Shown here piece by piece: positions 8,071-17,077 of a DNA stretch of 64,000 nt. A model generated the notes under the pieces. The model was given only the letters and a program-made list of their open reading frames with translations, ran no database searches and had not been told where the DNA came from. The position numbers were made by a program, and so were the translations under genes. Origin of the DNA: SHYR01 sp036013055 (GTDB taxonomy: Bacteria > Chloroflexota > Dehalococcoidia > UBA2979); the NCBI GenBank assembly GCA_036013055.1, contig DASCQM010000001.1, positions 1 through 64,000 on the forward strand, read 5' to 3'. Numbering within the stretch: the first letter of the stretch is position 1; each line of letters begins with the position of its first letter.

Positions 8071-9783
8071 ATGAGCAGAGACCTGATCGTCCGATTCGCA
8101 GGCGAAGGTGGTCATGGCGTCGATACCGCCTATCAGGTACTGACCCAGCCCGCGGCCCGCGTTGGCTATCACGTCCAGACGTTCGCGACGTTCCCGTCAC
8201 AGATCACCGGTGGTCCAGTCTGGGCGCAGGCGCGCATCTCCGTTGACGAAGTGCTGACATCCGGCGATGAACTCGATGTGCTTGTCGCACTCGACCAGTA
8301 CGCCTACGACCACCACGCCGAGGAACTGAGCGACAGCGGCATCATCATCTACAACTCAGAGGAGTACGACCTCTCCAGCCTGCCGAACGCCTTCGGCCTG
8401 GAAATCGACCGCATGGCGCGCGAGACCGGCAACGCGCGCGCATCGAACATGATCATGGTCGGTGCCGTCGGACAGCTCGCCTCAATGCCGCAGGAGTACT
8501 TCAACGACTTCGTGCGCATGCGCTACGACCGCGGCCGTGACGGCGACCAGGCGATCATCGATTCCAACATCCAGGCGCTGACGATGGGTTACGAGGCGGT
8601 TGCCGCGAGCGGCCTCAGCGTCGAACAGCTCGACGAGCCACCGACGGTCGAGGCGACGCGGTCGCTGCTGACCGGCTTCGAGGCGCTCTCGATGGGAGCG
8701 ATCGCCGGTGGTCTCGACACATTCATCGGATACCCGATCTCGCCGGCCACCACCACGATGGTATTCATGGAAACGAACCTCGTCGGTGAGGGCAAGACCA
8801 TCGTTCAGAGCAGTTCCGAGATCGAGTCGATCGCGGGGCTGATCGGAGCTGGCTTCGCCGGTAAGAAGGTGATGACATCGACCGCAGGACCGGGTCTCTC
8901 GCTGATGGGTGAGGGACTCGGGCTGGCGTGGATGGCGGAGATTCCACTCGTCGTCCTCGACGTCCAGCGAGGCGGTCCCGCGACGGGTTTGCCGACAAAG
9001 ACCGAGCAGTCAGACCTCTTTGTCGCGCTGACGCCCGGACACGGCGACATGAGCGTCCCCGTGATCGCGCCGGGGAGCGTTACCGAGTGTTTCTGGGCGG
9101 GAATGCAGGCGCTGAACTGGGCGGAGCGCTACCAGGGCCCCGTGGTGCTGCTCAGCGAGACCTCGCTGGCGGAGCGACGGCAGGACATCCCGCACCCCGA
9201 CCTCAGCCAGGTCGTCGACGAGCGTCGCGCGGTCTCCGACGGCAGCGACGGCAACTTGCGGTATCGCGGATCGGAGATCACGCCGATGCCCGTGCCGGGC
9301 GGCCCCGGCGCGTACGTTGCCAACGGCAGCGAGCACGATGAGCAAGGCGACACGACCCACCTGCCGGACGTCCACGTCCAGATGACCGAGCGACGCTTCA
9401 GCAAGTTGAAGCTACTCGAAGACGGCGACTACGAGTCGGAGAACACCGAGGCCTCGATCGCCGTCATGCCGTGGGGTGGTTCAAAGGGCCCGGTGCAGGC
9501 TGCCTACCGGCGGCTGCGCGAGGCCGGCGACGACATCGGCTGGTACTACACGATGTACATCAACCCGCTGCCCCCTGCCCTGCTCGACGAGTTGCGGAGC
9601 AAGGACGTCGTGATCGTGCCGGAGCTCAACTACATGGGTCAGTTCGCGCAATACCTGCGGCAGCAGGGCGTGAACACCCAGTCGATCACGCAGTACACCG
9701 GGCTGCCCTTCAAGGTGCAGTTCCTCGTCGACGCTCTACGCGAGCGAATCAACGCTGAGTCCGGAAGGTTGGCCGCTGTATGA
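8071..9783 (+). CDS. korA: 2-oxoacid:ferredoxin oxidoreductase, fused gamma-alpha subunit
   Basis: A 570-residue subunit. Residues 1 to about 190 form the gamma domain (VRFAGEGGHGVDTAYQVL); from about 205 the alpha domain carries the pyrimidine-binding part of the thiamine diphosphate site (GYPISPATTTM, SSSEIESIAGLIGAGFAGKK). With KorB it oxidatively decarboxylates a 2-oxoacid, most likely 2-oxoglutarate, to the acyl-CoA while reducing ferredoxin, and can run in reverse for CO2 fixation. The start ATG follows GAGGAA. The stop overlaps korB by four bases (ATGA), so the two are translationally coupled. Substrate choice among 2-oxoacids is not decided by sequence alone. Confidence 0.9.
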   Translation: MSRDLIVRFAGEGGHGVDTAYQVLTQPAARVGYHVQTFATFPSQITGGPVWAQARISVDEVLTSGDELDVLVALDQYAYDHHAEELSDSGIIIYNSEEYDLSSLPNAFGLEIDRMARETGNARASNMIMVGAVGQLASMPQEYFNDFVRMRYDRGRDGDQAIIDSNIQALTMGYEAVAASGLSVEQLDEPPTVEATRSLLTGFEALSMGAIAGGLDTFIGYPISPATTTMVFMETNLVGEGKTIVQSSSEIESIAGLIGAGFAGKKVMTSTAGPGLSLMGEGLGLAWMAEIPLVVLDVQRGGPATGLPTKTEQSDLFVALTPGHGDMSVPVIAPGSVTECFWAGMQALNWAERYQGPVVLLSETSLAERRQDIPHPDLSQVVDERRAVSDGSDGNLRYRGSEITPMPVPGGPGAYVANGSEHDEQGDTTHLPDVHVQMTERRFSKLKLLEDGDYESENTEASIAVMPWGGSKGPVQAAYRRLREAGDDIGWYYTMYINPLPPALLDELRSKDVVIVPELNYMGQFAQYLRQQGVNTQSITQYTGLPFKVQFLVDALRERINAESGRLAAV

Positions 9784-10652
9784 GCAAGCGCAACCCCGAG
9801 TACGACTTCAAGTGGTGTCCCGGCTGCGGCGACTTCGGCGTCGTTCGCGCGCTGGAGATCGCGCTGACGGACCGCGCCGTGCGTCTCAACGACCCGATCG
9901 AGAACACCGCGTTGATCGCGGGCATCGGATGCTCCGGCAACCTGGTGCATCTGCAGGAAGGGCCTCAGCCCTTCGGGTTCCACGGTATCCACGGCCGCGC
10001 GCTCGGTATCGCGATGGGCGTGAAGGCGAGCAGCCCGGAGCTGAACGTCGTCGTGGTCGCTGGCGACGGCGACTTCCTGAGCATCGGTGGCGAGCACATC
10101 GGCCCGCAGGCACGTCGCAACGTCGAGATGACGGCGATTGTGATGGACAACGGCATCTACGGTCTGACCAAGGGACAGGCGTCGCCGACCACCGACCTTG
10201 GAATCGTTACCGCGACGACCCCGGCCGGCAAGACCGATGACCCGATCAACCCGCTGGAGATCTACCTCGCGAACGGCGTCTCGCACGTCGCATCCGCGAT
10301 CTCGACGCGTCCGAAGGATGTCGCCGTGCTGATCGGCGAGGCAATGGAGTACCGTGGGTTCTCGATCGTCCACATCCAGTCGCCGTGCACGTACTTCAAC
10401 GACACGTATGCCGCGCTCAAGGGCGACGAGAAGAACGGCACTGAGCCGATGGCGTACCCGATTCCCGAGGAGCACGACGCGACCGACTACAGCGCCGCTC
10501 TTGAGCACGCCCGCAACGGTCGCGTCCCCGTTGGCACGCTCTACCGCAAGCCCGACAGCGTCCCGATGCAGGACCGCATGCGCGAGGCGGAGGCGAACTC
10601 GACGCCGCGCGAGCGCAGTGTCCAGGAGATGCTCGACGCGCTCGTGATCTAG
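9780..10652 (+). CDS. korB: 2-oxoacid:ferredoxin oxidoreductase, beta subunit
   Basis: A 290-residue subunit holding the diphosphate end of thiamine diphosphate and an iron-sulfur cluster. WCPGCGDFG near residue 12 supplies two cluster Cys (13 and 16), GCSGNL supplies another, and VVVAGDGDFLSIGGEH is the magnesium/TPP motif. The C-terminal region ends after QEMLDALVI. It lacks extra ferredoxin domains, as usual for the two-subunit KorAB form. It is coupled to korA by a four-base overlap. Confidence 0.92.
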   Translation: MSKRNPEYDFKWCPGCGDFGVVRALEIALTDRAVRLNDPIENTALIAGIGCSGNLVHLQEGPQPFGFHGIHGRALGIAMGVKASSPELNVVVVAGDGDFLSIGGEHIGPQARRNVEMTAIVMDNGIYGLTKGQASPTTDLGIVTATTPAGKTDDPINPLEIYLANGVSHVASAISTRPKDVAVLIGEAMEYRGFSIVHIQSPCTYFNDTYAALKGDEKNGTEPMAYPIPEEHDATDYSAALEHARNGRVPVGTLYRKPDSVPMQDRMREAEANSTPRERSVQEMLDALVI

Positions 10653-10667
10653 CGCGCGGCCGCCCCC

Positions 10668-11168
10668 ATGCCCGACCCGACACCCGAACTGCGAAGCGTC
10701 ACAGTCGACGGTGTTCGCCTGCGTTTCGCCGCCGCGCACATGGCAACGCTCGGCGATGAGCTTGAACCGCTGCACGGCCACAACTACGCGGTGCGGGCGC
10801 GCGTCGATGGCACGCTGACCGACGACCGCTGGGTGATCGACTTCTCACTGCTCAAGCAGTACGTGCGTGAGGCGTGCGAGCAGCTGGATCATCGGTTCCT
10901 GCTCCAACTGCACTCGCCGCACCTGGAGATCGCGGAGGAGGACGGCTGTTGGACGCTGCGCTTCGGCGATCGTCGGTACCACTTCCCGGCGTCGGATGTC
11001 GTGCCGCTGGAGATCCAGAACACGACGGCGGAGCTGATCGCCGAGTGGATCGCGGAGCAGGTCGTCGCGGCCCTTGCTGGTGGAGATCACGCGAACATCA
11101 CGCACGTCGCGATCGACGTCGAAGAGATGCCGGGCCAGAGCGGCGGCTACGCGCGGGAGATCGGCTGA
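10668..11168 (+). CDS. 6-pyruvoyltetrahydropterin synthase family protein, PTPS-III-like
   Basis: A 166-residue member of the PTPS/QueD family. The zinc-binding His residues are present (FAAAHMA and LHGHNY). The catalytic Cys of QueD (CxxxHGH) is absent; instead the sequence reads EPLHGHNY, the ExxHGH signature described for PTPS-III enzymes, which replace dihydroneopterin aldolase in folate synthesis. A Glu-containing block ends the protein (VAIDVEEMPGQSGGY), matching the usual C-terminal V.V.ET. It follows korB by 15 bases. Assignment to folate rather than queuosine synthesis rests on this motif and remains inference. Confidence 0.8.
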   Translation: MPDPTPELRSVTVDGVRLRFAAAHMATLGDELEPLHGHNYAVRARVDGTLTDDRWVIDFSLLKQYVREACEQLDHRFLLQLHSPHLEIAEEDGCWTLRFGDRRYHFPASDVVPLEIQNTTAELIAEWIAEQVVAALAGGDHANITHVAIDVEEMPGQSGGYAREIG

Positions 11169-11237
11169 CGCGTTGACACCGACGAGCGCCGCCCTACGAT
11201 CGATCTCGACAGCGCGCAGCGAGCGGCGGGAACCCTA

Positions 11238-11783
11238 ATGCGCATCAACTGGGAAGAGACAGTCAACTCGATCTTCGCCGATCACCTCACCTGCCCAAAG
11301 TGTGAGGTGGATTTCGAGACGCTGATCGCCGGCTACTCGCGGAAGCCTGCGCACAACCAGTACGCACCGCGCCACCGCGGCTGCCCGCGTGGCGATGACT
11401 GCGATGCGCGCAAATTGATCGTGCTCTGCCAGGGGTGCGCACGAACCGAGCTACTGCGCGGAACCGAAGTGACCGCCGCCCAGATCCTTGAGACGTACAT
11501 GATGGACGTACGTCGCGACCTCGAAGAGGCGCTCGACTACGTCGCCGAGTACTGGCGCGACGATTTCGACCTTGAGGAGAATGACTTCGAGGCGACGATG
11601 GAACAGGCGAATCCAGATGCGTTCCGCGAGGAGTCCGACTGGCGGAACCAGCTCGAGGATGAATACCTCCAGTACCATCGCGTCTTTCGCGAGCGCCACC
11701 TGCGCATCCCGATGCCGGGCTGGCGCGCGGAGTACACGGAAGAGATCCTCGCGCTCGGCTACACGACGAAGCTCGGCGAATAG
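11238..11783 (+). CDS. Hypothetical protein with zinc-ribbon-like Cys pairs
   Basis: A 181-residue protein I do not recognise. Three Cys pairs lie in the first 70 residues: C19-x2-C22, C49-x5-C55 and C64-x2-C67, suggesting one or two zinc sites. The rest is strongly acidic and probably helical (LEEALDYVAEYWRDDFDLEEN). The start ATG at 11238 follows GCGGGAA. It could be a small nucleic-acid-binding or adaptor protein. It is followed five bases later by a membrane-anchored protein. Confidence 0.7.
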   Translation: MRINWEETVNSIFADHLTCPKCEVDFETLIAGYSRKPAHNQYAPRHRGCPRGDDCDARKLIVLCQGCARTELLRGTEVTAAQILETYMMDVRRDLEEALDYVAEYWRDDFDLEENDFEATMEQANPDAFREESDWRNQLEDEYLQYHRVFRERHLRIPMPGWRAEYTEEILALGYTTKLGE

Positions 11784-11788
11784 CGCGC

Positions 11789-12184
11789 ATGCGATACGTC
11801 AATGTCCGAGGCAGCATCGTCGTGATGCTGTTGATCCTCGTCTCGGCGGTCGGCGGTTTCGCCGGCGGTTTCGTCTACTCCCATGAGCCACAGCCCAGCG
11901 CCGTCGAGCTGAACGTCACGAGCGGCAAGGTCGTCAATCCGGAGTCGTACATCGCCGGCACGATCACCAGCGTCGATGATTCGCAGATCACGATCGTCAC
12001 CGACACGGATCGCACAGTCACGGTCGACATCAACAGCGGCACGCCGGTCGAGCAGATGCTCGCGATCGACCCGGCGGAGCTAGAGATTGGCACGCCGGTC
12101 AACCTCGGCGGGAACCTTGCGGCCGAGGGGCAGATTCTGACCGGCGTCGTCGCGCTGCTCACGCCCGACGGGGCACCGCAGTGA
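11789..12184 (+). CDS. Small membrane-anchored protein, DUF5666-like
   Basis: A 131-residue protein with a single N-terminal membrane segment (about residues 8-28) and a short beta-rich extracytoplasmic domain: AGTITSVDDSQITIVTD, then TPVNLGGNLAAEGQILTG. This resembles the DUF5666 barrel fold. The stop overlaps the GTG start of the next gene by four bases. The next protein has the same plan, so the two look like tandem paralogues. Function unknown. Confidence 0.7.
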   Translation: MRYVNVRGSIVVMLLILVSAVGGFAGGFVYSHEPQPSAVELNVTSGKVVNPESYIAGTITSVDDSQITIVTDTDRTVTVDINSGTPVEQMLAIDPAELEIGTPVNLGGNLAAEGQILTGVVALLTPDGAPQ

Positions 12185-12672
12185 GTTCCCGCGTCTCAGC
12201 CGTACTGGCGCTGATCGCGATCACAGCGGCGGCCGTCGGTGGTGCGTACGCGGGGTCGACGATCGCCGGAGGCGTGACGGAGCAAGGCGTGACGAACGTC
12301 GTGGTTCAGAACCCATCTCAGTACGAGCAGATCCCGGAGTGGGCCGGGCGCTCGGAGGCGGGCTTCACCGGCTTCGGTGGCCTGCCGGCTCTCCCCGGCC
12401 GCGTCTTCCGCACCGGCGTGGTCGCGACCAACGAGGACGGCGAACTGACCGTCGAGTCGTCGAGCGCGACCACCACCGTCTCCTACCGCAATCCGAAGCG
12501 CCTCTACCAGATCGCGCTCGCCGACACGCCGCTGATCGTTGGCGACGTGGCGCTGGTACGACTCGTCAATGGCAGGACGACGGGCGTGCTCCGGCTGCTG
12601 ATCGAGGCTGAGGAGCTTCAGGCAAGCGAAGAGTCGGATGCGAACTCGGATTCGACTTCAGACTCGGACTGA
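12181..12672 (+). CDS. Small membrane-anchored protein, likely paralogue of its upstream neighbour
   Basis: A 163-residue protein starting at GTG 12181, inside the stop of the previous gene. It has an N-terminal membrane segment (about 5-27) and a beta-rich domain (VVATNEDGELTVESSSATT, DVALVRLVNGRTTGVLRLL) with the same order of elements as the upstream protein. It ends in a Ser/Asp-rich acidic tail (NSDSTSDSD). Function unknown; probably acts with its neighbour at the outer face of the membrane. Confidence 0.7.
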   Translation: MSSRVSAVLALIAITAAAVGGAYAGSTIAGGVTEQGVTNVVVQNPSQYEQIPEWAGRSEAGFTGFGGLPALPGRVFRTGVVATNEDGELTVESSSATTTVSYRNPKRLYQIALADTPLIVGDVALVRLVNGRTTGVLRLLIEAEELQASEESDANSDSTSDSD

Positions 12673-12725
12673 CCGCTCAAGCCAGCACGGAGGAGCGCAG
12701 CCTCGTGTAGTCCGACCGGTAAGCT

Positions 12726-15700
12726 CTAGCGGGTGAGTCGCAGCTCCGTCGTTGTGTCGGAGCGGACGGACGAGACCCACGCGATCAGCAGCCCGAGCAC
12801 GGCAACGGCAGTCAGCGCGCCCACGCCGGCGCCAAGCGTGATCCAGTCCGTCTGTACCGTGAACGGCGGGATCACCTTCGTGCCCTCCTCCGTCACGTCG
12901 AGGAATGAGAGCATCACCTGCGCGAGCCGTCGTCCGAGCAGCACCCCGATCGCGACCCCGATCACGAGCACGACACCCCACTCCAGCACCATCGAGCGCA
13001 GCACCTGCAGCCGCGACGAGCCGACGGCACGTAGCACCGCAAATTCGACGGCGCGCGCGCGCGCGCCAAGCACGAGACTGACGAGGAAACCGAGCATCGC
13101 GAGCCCCAGCACCGCGGTGAACGCGGCGAGCAGGATGCCACTGCCGGATGCGCGCAGCGTGGGATCGGCGCGCACCTCCTCCAACTCCGCGTCCTGATGA
13201 TGGATGCCGACCACGAAGCTGATCGGCGATTGCGAGCTGTTCAGGCGGTGGAGCAGGTCCACCTGGCCGTCGAGCGGTCTGTCGGTGCTGACCCAGACCT
13301 CCGTCGGATGCAGGTACGCCTTGCGATCGATCAGGCGCGCGAGCTCGCTGAGGTGCTCGATGTTGACGACGGCGAGCGGTAGCTCGGGACCGAGCGTGGG
13401 GAACATGTCGACGACAGCGCGCAGGCTCAATGTGACCGCCATGTCCTCCATCACCGCAGTGACGATCAGTGGCCTACCCTCGCGAGCCGCCGTTACAGCA
13501 ACGCCCGGGTCGACGCGGAAAGCCGCCGCTGCGGCGGAGTTGATGATCGCCGCAACCGGGACATTGGGGTCGTCGATCAGCAGGTACCGACGGCCGGCGG
13601 CCTGACCGGTCGGCCATGACCACATGGCGGACGTAGTGCCCTTCGCCGCTTCCTCGGTCGAGAGCACGAAGTCCTCATTCGCCGTCGGCCCGCCGAAGAG
13701 GCTCCAGAGGAAGCGATCCGATTCGCGCTCGAAGTCCTCGATCAGCTCCTCACTGCCGTTTCCGCGCACGGCCGTAATCGAGTCGATATGCAAGGCGCCC
13801 GTCTTCGGCACAGCATTGCCCTGCGTCTCGGTGATGCGGAAGCCGACGAACGTGAGCGGGCGTTCGCCCTCGGCCGGCAGCGGGGCCACGAACTCGCGCC
13901 AGCCTTCAAAGTCGATGTTCGTGAGCTTCGTGTTCACGTAGTTCCCACGGGCATCACGGAAACGCGCCCAGAAGCCGCTTGAGGAGCGAGTGTTCGTCGC
14001 CATCAGCGAGACCTTGATCGCCGTCGTGTCCGCGCTGAGCGCGGGACGCCCGCCGCCCGACGGGACCGCGCTCTGAATCCGTCTCATCAGCTCAGGTAGC
14101 GGTTCGTCGGCGAAGTCCTCGCGGAACCAGAGCATCGAGGACGTCCGCTCCGGGTCGACGCCGAGCACCTGCACGGATGATCGCGCCGTCGTCCGCACCT
14201 TGCCACGGAAGACGAGCGCCGCGTCATCGACGCCACGAACGCCGCGCAGCGCATCGATGTTGCTTGTGGCCCTCGATCGGTCCGTCGTCTGCAGCGTGGA
14301 GCGCAGGTCGACGCCGGTGGAGTAGAGCACACGGTCGGACTGCGATTGGTCGACCGTCGGACCATACGAGGCGGCGAACGTGCCGACGGAGATCGCCATG
14401 ATCAGCAGCAGAATCAATCGCGCGTAGGCCGCCGGAGCACGACCCGTGCGCCGCAGTCCGAGCGCAACGGCGGTTCCGCCGATCGTCAGCAGGATCGAGA
14501 CCGTGCGCCTCAGCAGCGGCGGATAGAAGCGCAGTACCAGCGCGGCAACTGCGGCCGTGAAGACCAGCGGCGCCGCGAGCAGCAACGGATCGCTCGACCA
14601 GCCGCCGACGGCGTCCGGGTCGAACACGGTCCCTCGCTGGTCGAGCTGCCAGAGCAGGATGCCGGCCAGTCCGACGACGGCGAAGTCGAGGTAGTAGCGC
14701 TGGATCACGTTGCGACCCGGCGGGCGGGCTTGATCCGTCTTCGTGTCGATGATCGCGCGTCGGGAAGATGCGTATGCCGGGATTAGGATCGCGATCAGGG
14801 CTAGCACCGCTCCGGCGACGGCGAGCAGGTAGGCCGACGGCGAGACCGTGACGGGCAACGCGTTGCCATCGGTGAGGATGCTGAACGTCGGCGTGTAACC
14901 GAGCGCCGCGACGCCCTGCCCCGCCAGCCACGGTGCCACGACCGCGGCTGCGGCCGCGATCAGCACGCCCTCCATCAGGTAGATGCCGACAAGCTGCGCG
15001 GTGCTGGCGCCGCGGCTGCGCAAGACGCTCAGCTCCTCCGCCTCGCGCTCGACGAGCATCGATGCGACGACGGCGACGTAGTAGAGCACGATGCCGACCA
15101 CCTGCAGCAGGATGATCAGCAGCGGCACCTGCTGGAACGACTGGGCGTTGCGGAACTGGCTGAGCGCCGCACCGACGGGCCAGGCCATCACCGGCGCGAG
15201 TCCAAGTCGCGTATCGATATCGGCGGAGACGAGCCGCGTGCTGTCGATGCCGCGATCGACGTCGCCGAGCGTCAGCGCGCGAACATCGACGTTCATGCCG
15301 ACGCGGTAGCGCAGCGAGAGGAACGGAGCGGCCTCCCCGAACGGGCCGAGCAGCTGCGCTTCGGTGAGGAAGAGCGGCATCGAGCCGGTACCGGCCAGCG
15401 CCCTCGAGATGTCGATGTTCGGACCGCCCGTGGGGTTCGAGACCTCGCCGGGGGAGATGTGTGGCAGCAGCGGCTCGGTGGGGATCGTCAGGTCGCCGCT
15501 GTACATCTCCCAGCGGGTGTCGGTCGGGTTGGTGGGGCGCACGAAGCCAACGACGGTGAGGTTGATCGTCTGCGCGGTGAACGCCGAGGGCTGGCAGCGC
15601 ACCTCGAGGTCGCGGATCGCAGTGTCCTCGTCGGCGGGAAGCGATTCACAGTCGTCGAAACGTCGCAGGTTGAATGAGACGACGTCACCGAGCAGCGCAT

Positions 15701-16358
15701 GCGGCTGGAAGCCATCGAGCAGCACAGCCTCCGCCACGCCACTGTCGAGGTTCGGCATCCGCCCGTCCGTAACGGTGACGTGCCGCTCGAAGTCGGAGAG
15801 CCGGTAGATGAAGGCATTCCAGTTCTGATGCACCGCGACGGAGCCGTCCGTCCCGGCGACCTCTACCTTGACGATCTCGTCTTCGGCGTCCTCAGCCACA
15901 GCCTCGGTACCCTCAGACTCGCCTGCGGCGGCACCGTCGTCGCTGGCGGCGGCATCACCATCGGTGGCCTCTGCTGCCGCGGCCTCAGCCCGAGCGGCAA
16001 GCAGCTCGCTATCGTCGAAATAGAGGTTGAGCTTGCCTGACCGCTCCTCGACGAGCCGGCCCTCGCCGAGCCACGCGACGCGGGCATCGAAGACATCGTT
16101 GACCGCCGTGCGTCGCGCGACGTCGACGCCATCACCCGCCGTCAGCCCGCCGACGTCGATGGTGTTCAGCAGCGAGTCATCGAGTGTGCGTACAAGCCGA
16201 AACTGGAGGCCCATGTCGGAGAGCGCCGTCGAGTAGATCGGCACCGCAGCGAGCAGCGCACCGGCGACAAGCACGCCGACGGCCGTGACGAGCAGCAGCC
16301 GCCACGACGACCACATCCGACGCGGCACAAAACGCCAACCTGCGAACAGTTCGCCCAT
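12726..16358 (-). CDS. Giant FtsX/MacB-type ABC transporter permease
   Basis: A 1210-residue membrane protein. Residues about 13-35 form the first helix, followed by a large extracytoplasmic region with an Ala/Glu/Asp low-complexity insert, a first FtsX-like helix group (LLIILLQVVGIVLYYVAVVA; LRSRGASTAQLVGIYLMEG), central helices, a second large outer domain, and a C-terminal FtsX group (FAVLRAVGSSRLQVLRSM). Two FtsX repeats in one chain occur in lipoprotein- or lipid-handling permeases. No ATPase gene is adjacent, so it must borrow one. The start ATG at 16358 has no Shine-Dalgarno, but a TACACT hexamer lies eight bases upstream. Confidence 0.8.
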   Translation of the reverse strand: MGELFAGWRFVPRRMWSSWRLLLVTAVGVLVAGALLAAVPIYSTALSDMGLQFRLVRTLDDSLLNTIDVGGLTAGDGVDVARRTAVNDVFDARVAWLGEGRLVEERSGKLNLYFDDSELLAARAEAAAAEATDGDAAASDDGAAAGESEGTEAVAEDAEDEIVKVEVAGTDGSVAVHQNWNAFIYRLSDFERHVTVTDGRMPNLDSGVAEAVLLDGFQPHALLGDVVSFNLRRFDDCESLPADEDTAIRDLEVRCQPSAFTAQTINLTVVGFVRPTNPTDTRWEMYSGDLTIPTEPLLPHISPGEVSNPTGGPNIDISRALAGTGSMPLFLTEAQLLGPFGEAAPFLSLRYRVGMNVDVRALTLGDVDRGIDSTRLVSADIDTRLGLAPVMAWPVGAALSQFRNAQSFQQVPLLIILLQVVGIVLYYVAVVASMLVEREAEELSVLRSRGASTAQLVGIYLMEGVLIAAAAAVVAPWLAGQGVAALGYTPTFSILTDGNALPVTVSPSAYLLAVAGAVLALIAILIPAYASSRRAIIDTKTDQARPPGRNVIQRYYLDFAVVGLAGILLWQLDQRGTVFDPDAVGGWSSDPLLLAAPLVFTAAVAALVLRFYPPLLRRTVSILLTIGGTAVALGLRRTGRAPAAYARLILLLIMAISVGTFAASYGPTVDQSQSDRVLYSTGVDLRSTLQTTDRSRATSNIDALRGVRGVDDAALVFRGKVRTTARSSVQVLGVDPERTSSMLWFREDFADEPLPELMRRIQSAVPSGGGRPALSADTTAIKVSLMATNTRSSSGFWARFRDARGNYVNTKLTNIDFEGWREFVAPLPAEGERPLTFVGFRITETQGNAVPKTGALHIDSITAVRGNGSEELIEDFERESDRFLWSLFGGPTANEDFVLSTEEAAKGTTSAMWSWPTGQAAGRRYLLIDDPNVPVAAIINSAAAAAFRVDPGVAVTAAREGRPLIVTAVMEDMAVTLSLRAVVDMFPTLGPELPLAVVNIEHLSELARLIDRKAYLHPTEVWVSTDRPLDGQVDLLHRLNSSQSPISFVVGIHHQDAELEEVRADPTLRASGSGILLAAFTAVLGLAMLGFLVSLVLGARARAVEFAVLRAVGSSRLQVLRSMVLEWGVVLVIGVAIGVLLGRRLAQVMLSFLDVTEEGTKVIPPFTVQTDWITLGAGVGALTAVAVLGLLIAWVSSVRSDTTTELRLTR

Positions 16359-16366
16359 GACGACGG

Positions 16367-16372
16367 AGTGTA
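16367..16372 (-). promoter_or_regulatory. Probable -10 element for leaderless FtsX permease mRNA
   Basis: Minus-strand TACACT ends eight bases before the ATG at 16358, so the start codon would be at or near the transcript 5-prime end. No good -35 is visible. Confidence 0.4.
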
Positions 16373-16500
16373 GCGCGAACCTACGGTACGTATGTGTACG
16401 ATGCGCCAATCGCGTTCCGCGCAGCGGCTGTACGCGCGCCGCCGGCGGCCGTAGCATTGCCCCACGCGACGCGACTTGCAGAGATCACGAGGGGTGCAGC

Positions 16501-16764
16501 ATGGGCGGAAAGCAAGAACTCCGGTTCGCCTTCGCGGCGCTGCTCGCCGGCCTCGCATGGGGCTACATGCGACACCGTCGAGACGTGCGTGCGCCGGTCT
16601 TTGCCGTGCTACAGGGGCTCGAATGGTTTGTAGCCTACGGCGGTGCCGCAGCGCTGATCGATCGCGCGCGCGACCAGCTCGATGAGTCTGACGAGGACGA
16701 TGAGCCCGTGCGCATCACCCACTACCGGCAGGAAGTCACCGACCGCACGGGAACCGAGGGCTAG
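16501..16764 (+). CDS. Small hypothetical protein with one hydrophobic segment
   Basis: An 87-residue protein starting ATG 16501 after GAGGGG. The N-terminus is basic then hydrophobic (LRFAFAALLAGLAWGYMRH), probably a membrane segment, followed by a second moderately hydrophobic stretch (FAVLQGLEWFVAYGGAAAL) and an acidic tail (DQLDESDEDDEPV). No family recognised. It is divergent from the FtsX permease. Confidence 0.6.
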   Translation: MGGKQELRFAFAALLAGLAWGYMRHRRDVRAPVFAVLQGLEWFVAYGGAAALIDRARDQLDESDEDDEPVRITHYRQEVTDRTGTEG

Positions 16765-16861
16765 ACAGACTCGGCGGTCGTACTCCGTCGCTGGCTCGCA
16801 CGTCGCGACACTGATACGGTGCTCGCTACGTAACGCACACCTACATCGAAGGGGAACGCAC

Positions 16862-17077
16862 ATGCCGGCACCGTGGAGCGACTACCAGCCCGTGGTTGAG
16901 CACACCTTCTCGCTCACACCGGAGGCGGGACGTTCTGACTTCGTCGACATCTGCTACGCCAACGAGGTCAGCGACGACGTGATCGACGGCTTCGACTCCC
17001 TCGATGGCCGCGTGACGTTCAAGTCGGTCGAGGAGGCCAAAGATGCCCTCGAAGCTACCGGAGCCATCTCCGGCTGA
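16862..17077 (+). CDS. Small acidic hypothetical protein
   Basis: A 71-residue protein starting ATG 16862 with AAGGGG eight bases upstream, a strong ribosome site. The product is acidic (YANEVSDDVIDGFDSLDGRV) without a membrane segment or Cys. No family recognised. It overlaps the next gene by 35 bases in another frame, which implies translational coupling. Confidence 0.6.
   Translation: MPAPWSDYQPVVEHTFSLTPEAGRSDFVDICYANEVSDDVIDGFDSLDGRVTFKSVEEAKDALEATGAISG

Noticed and set aside
9639..10781. 380-codon open frame on the minus strand
   Set aside because: Antisense to korA and korB; no ribosome site and no recognisable domain.
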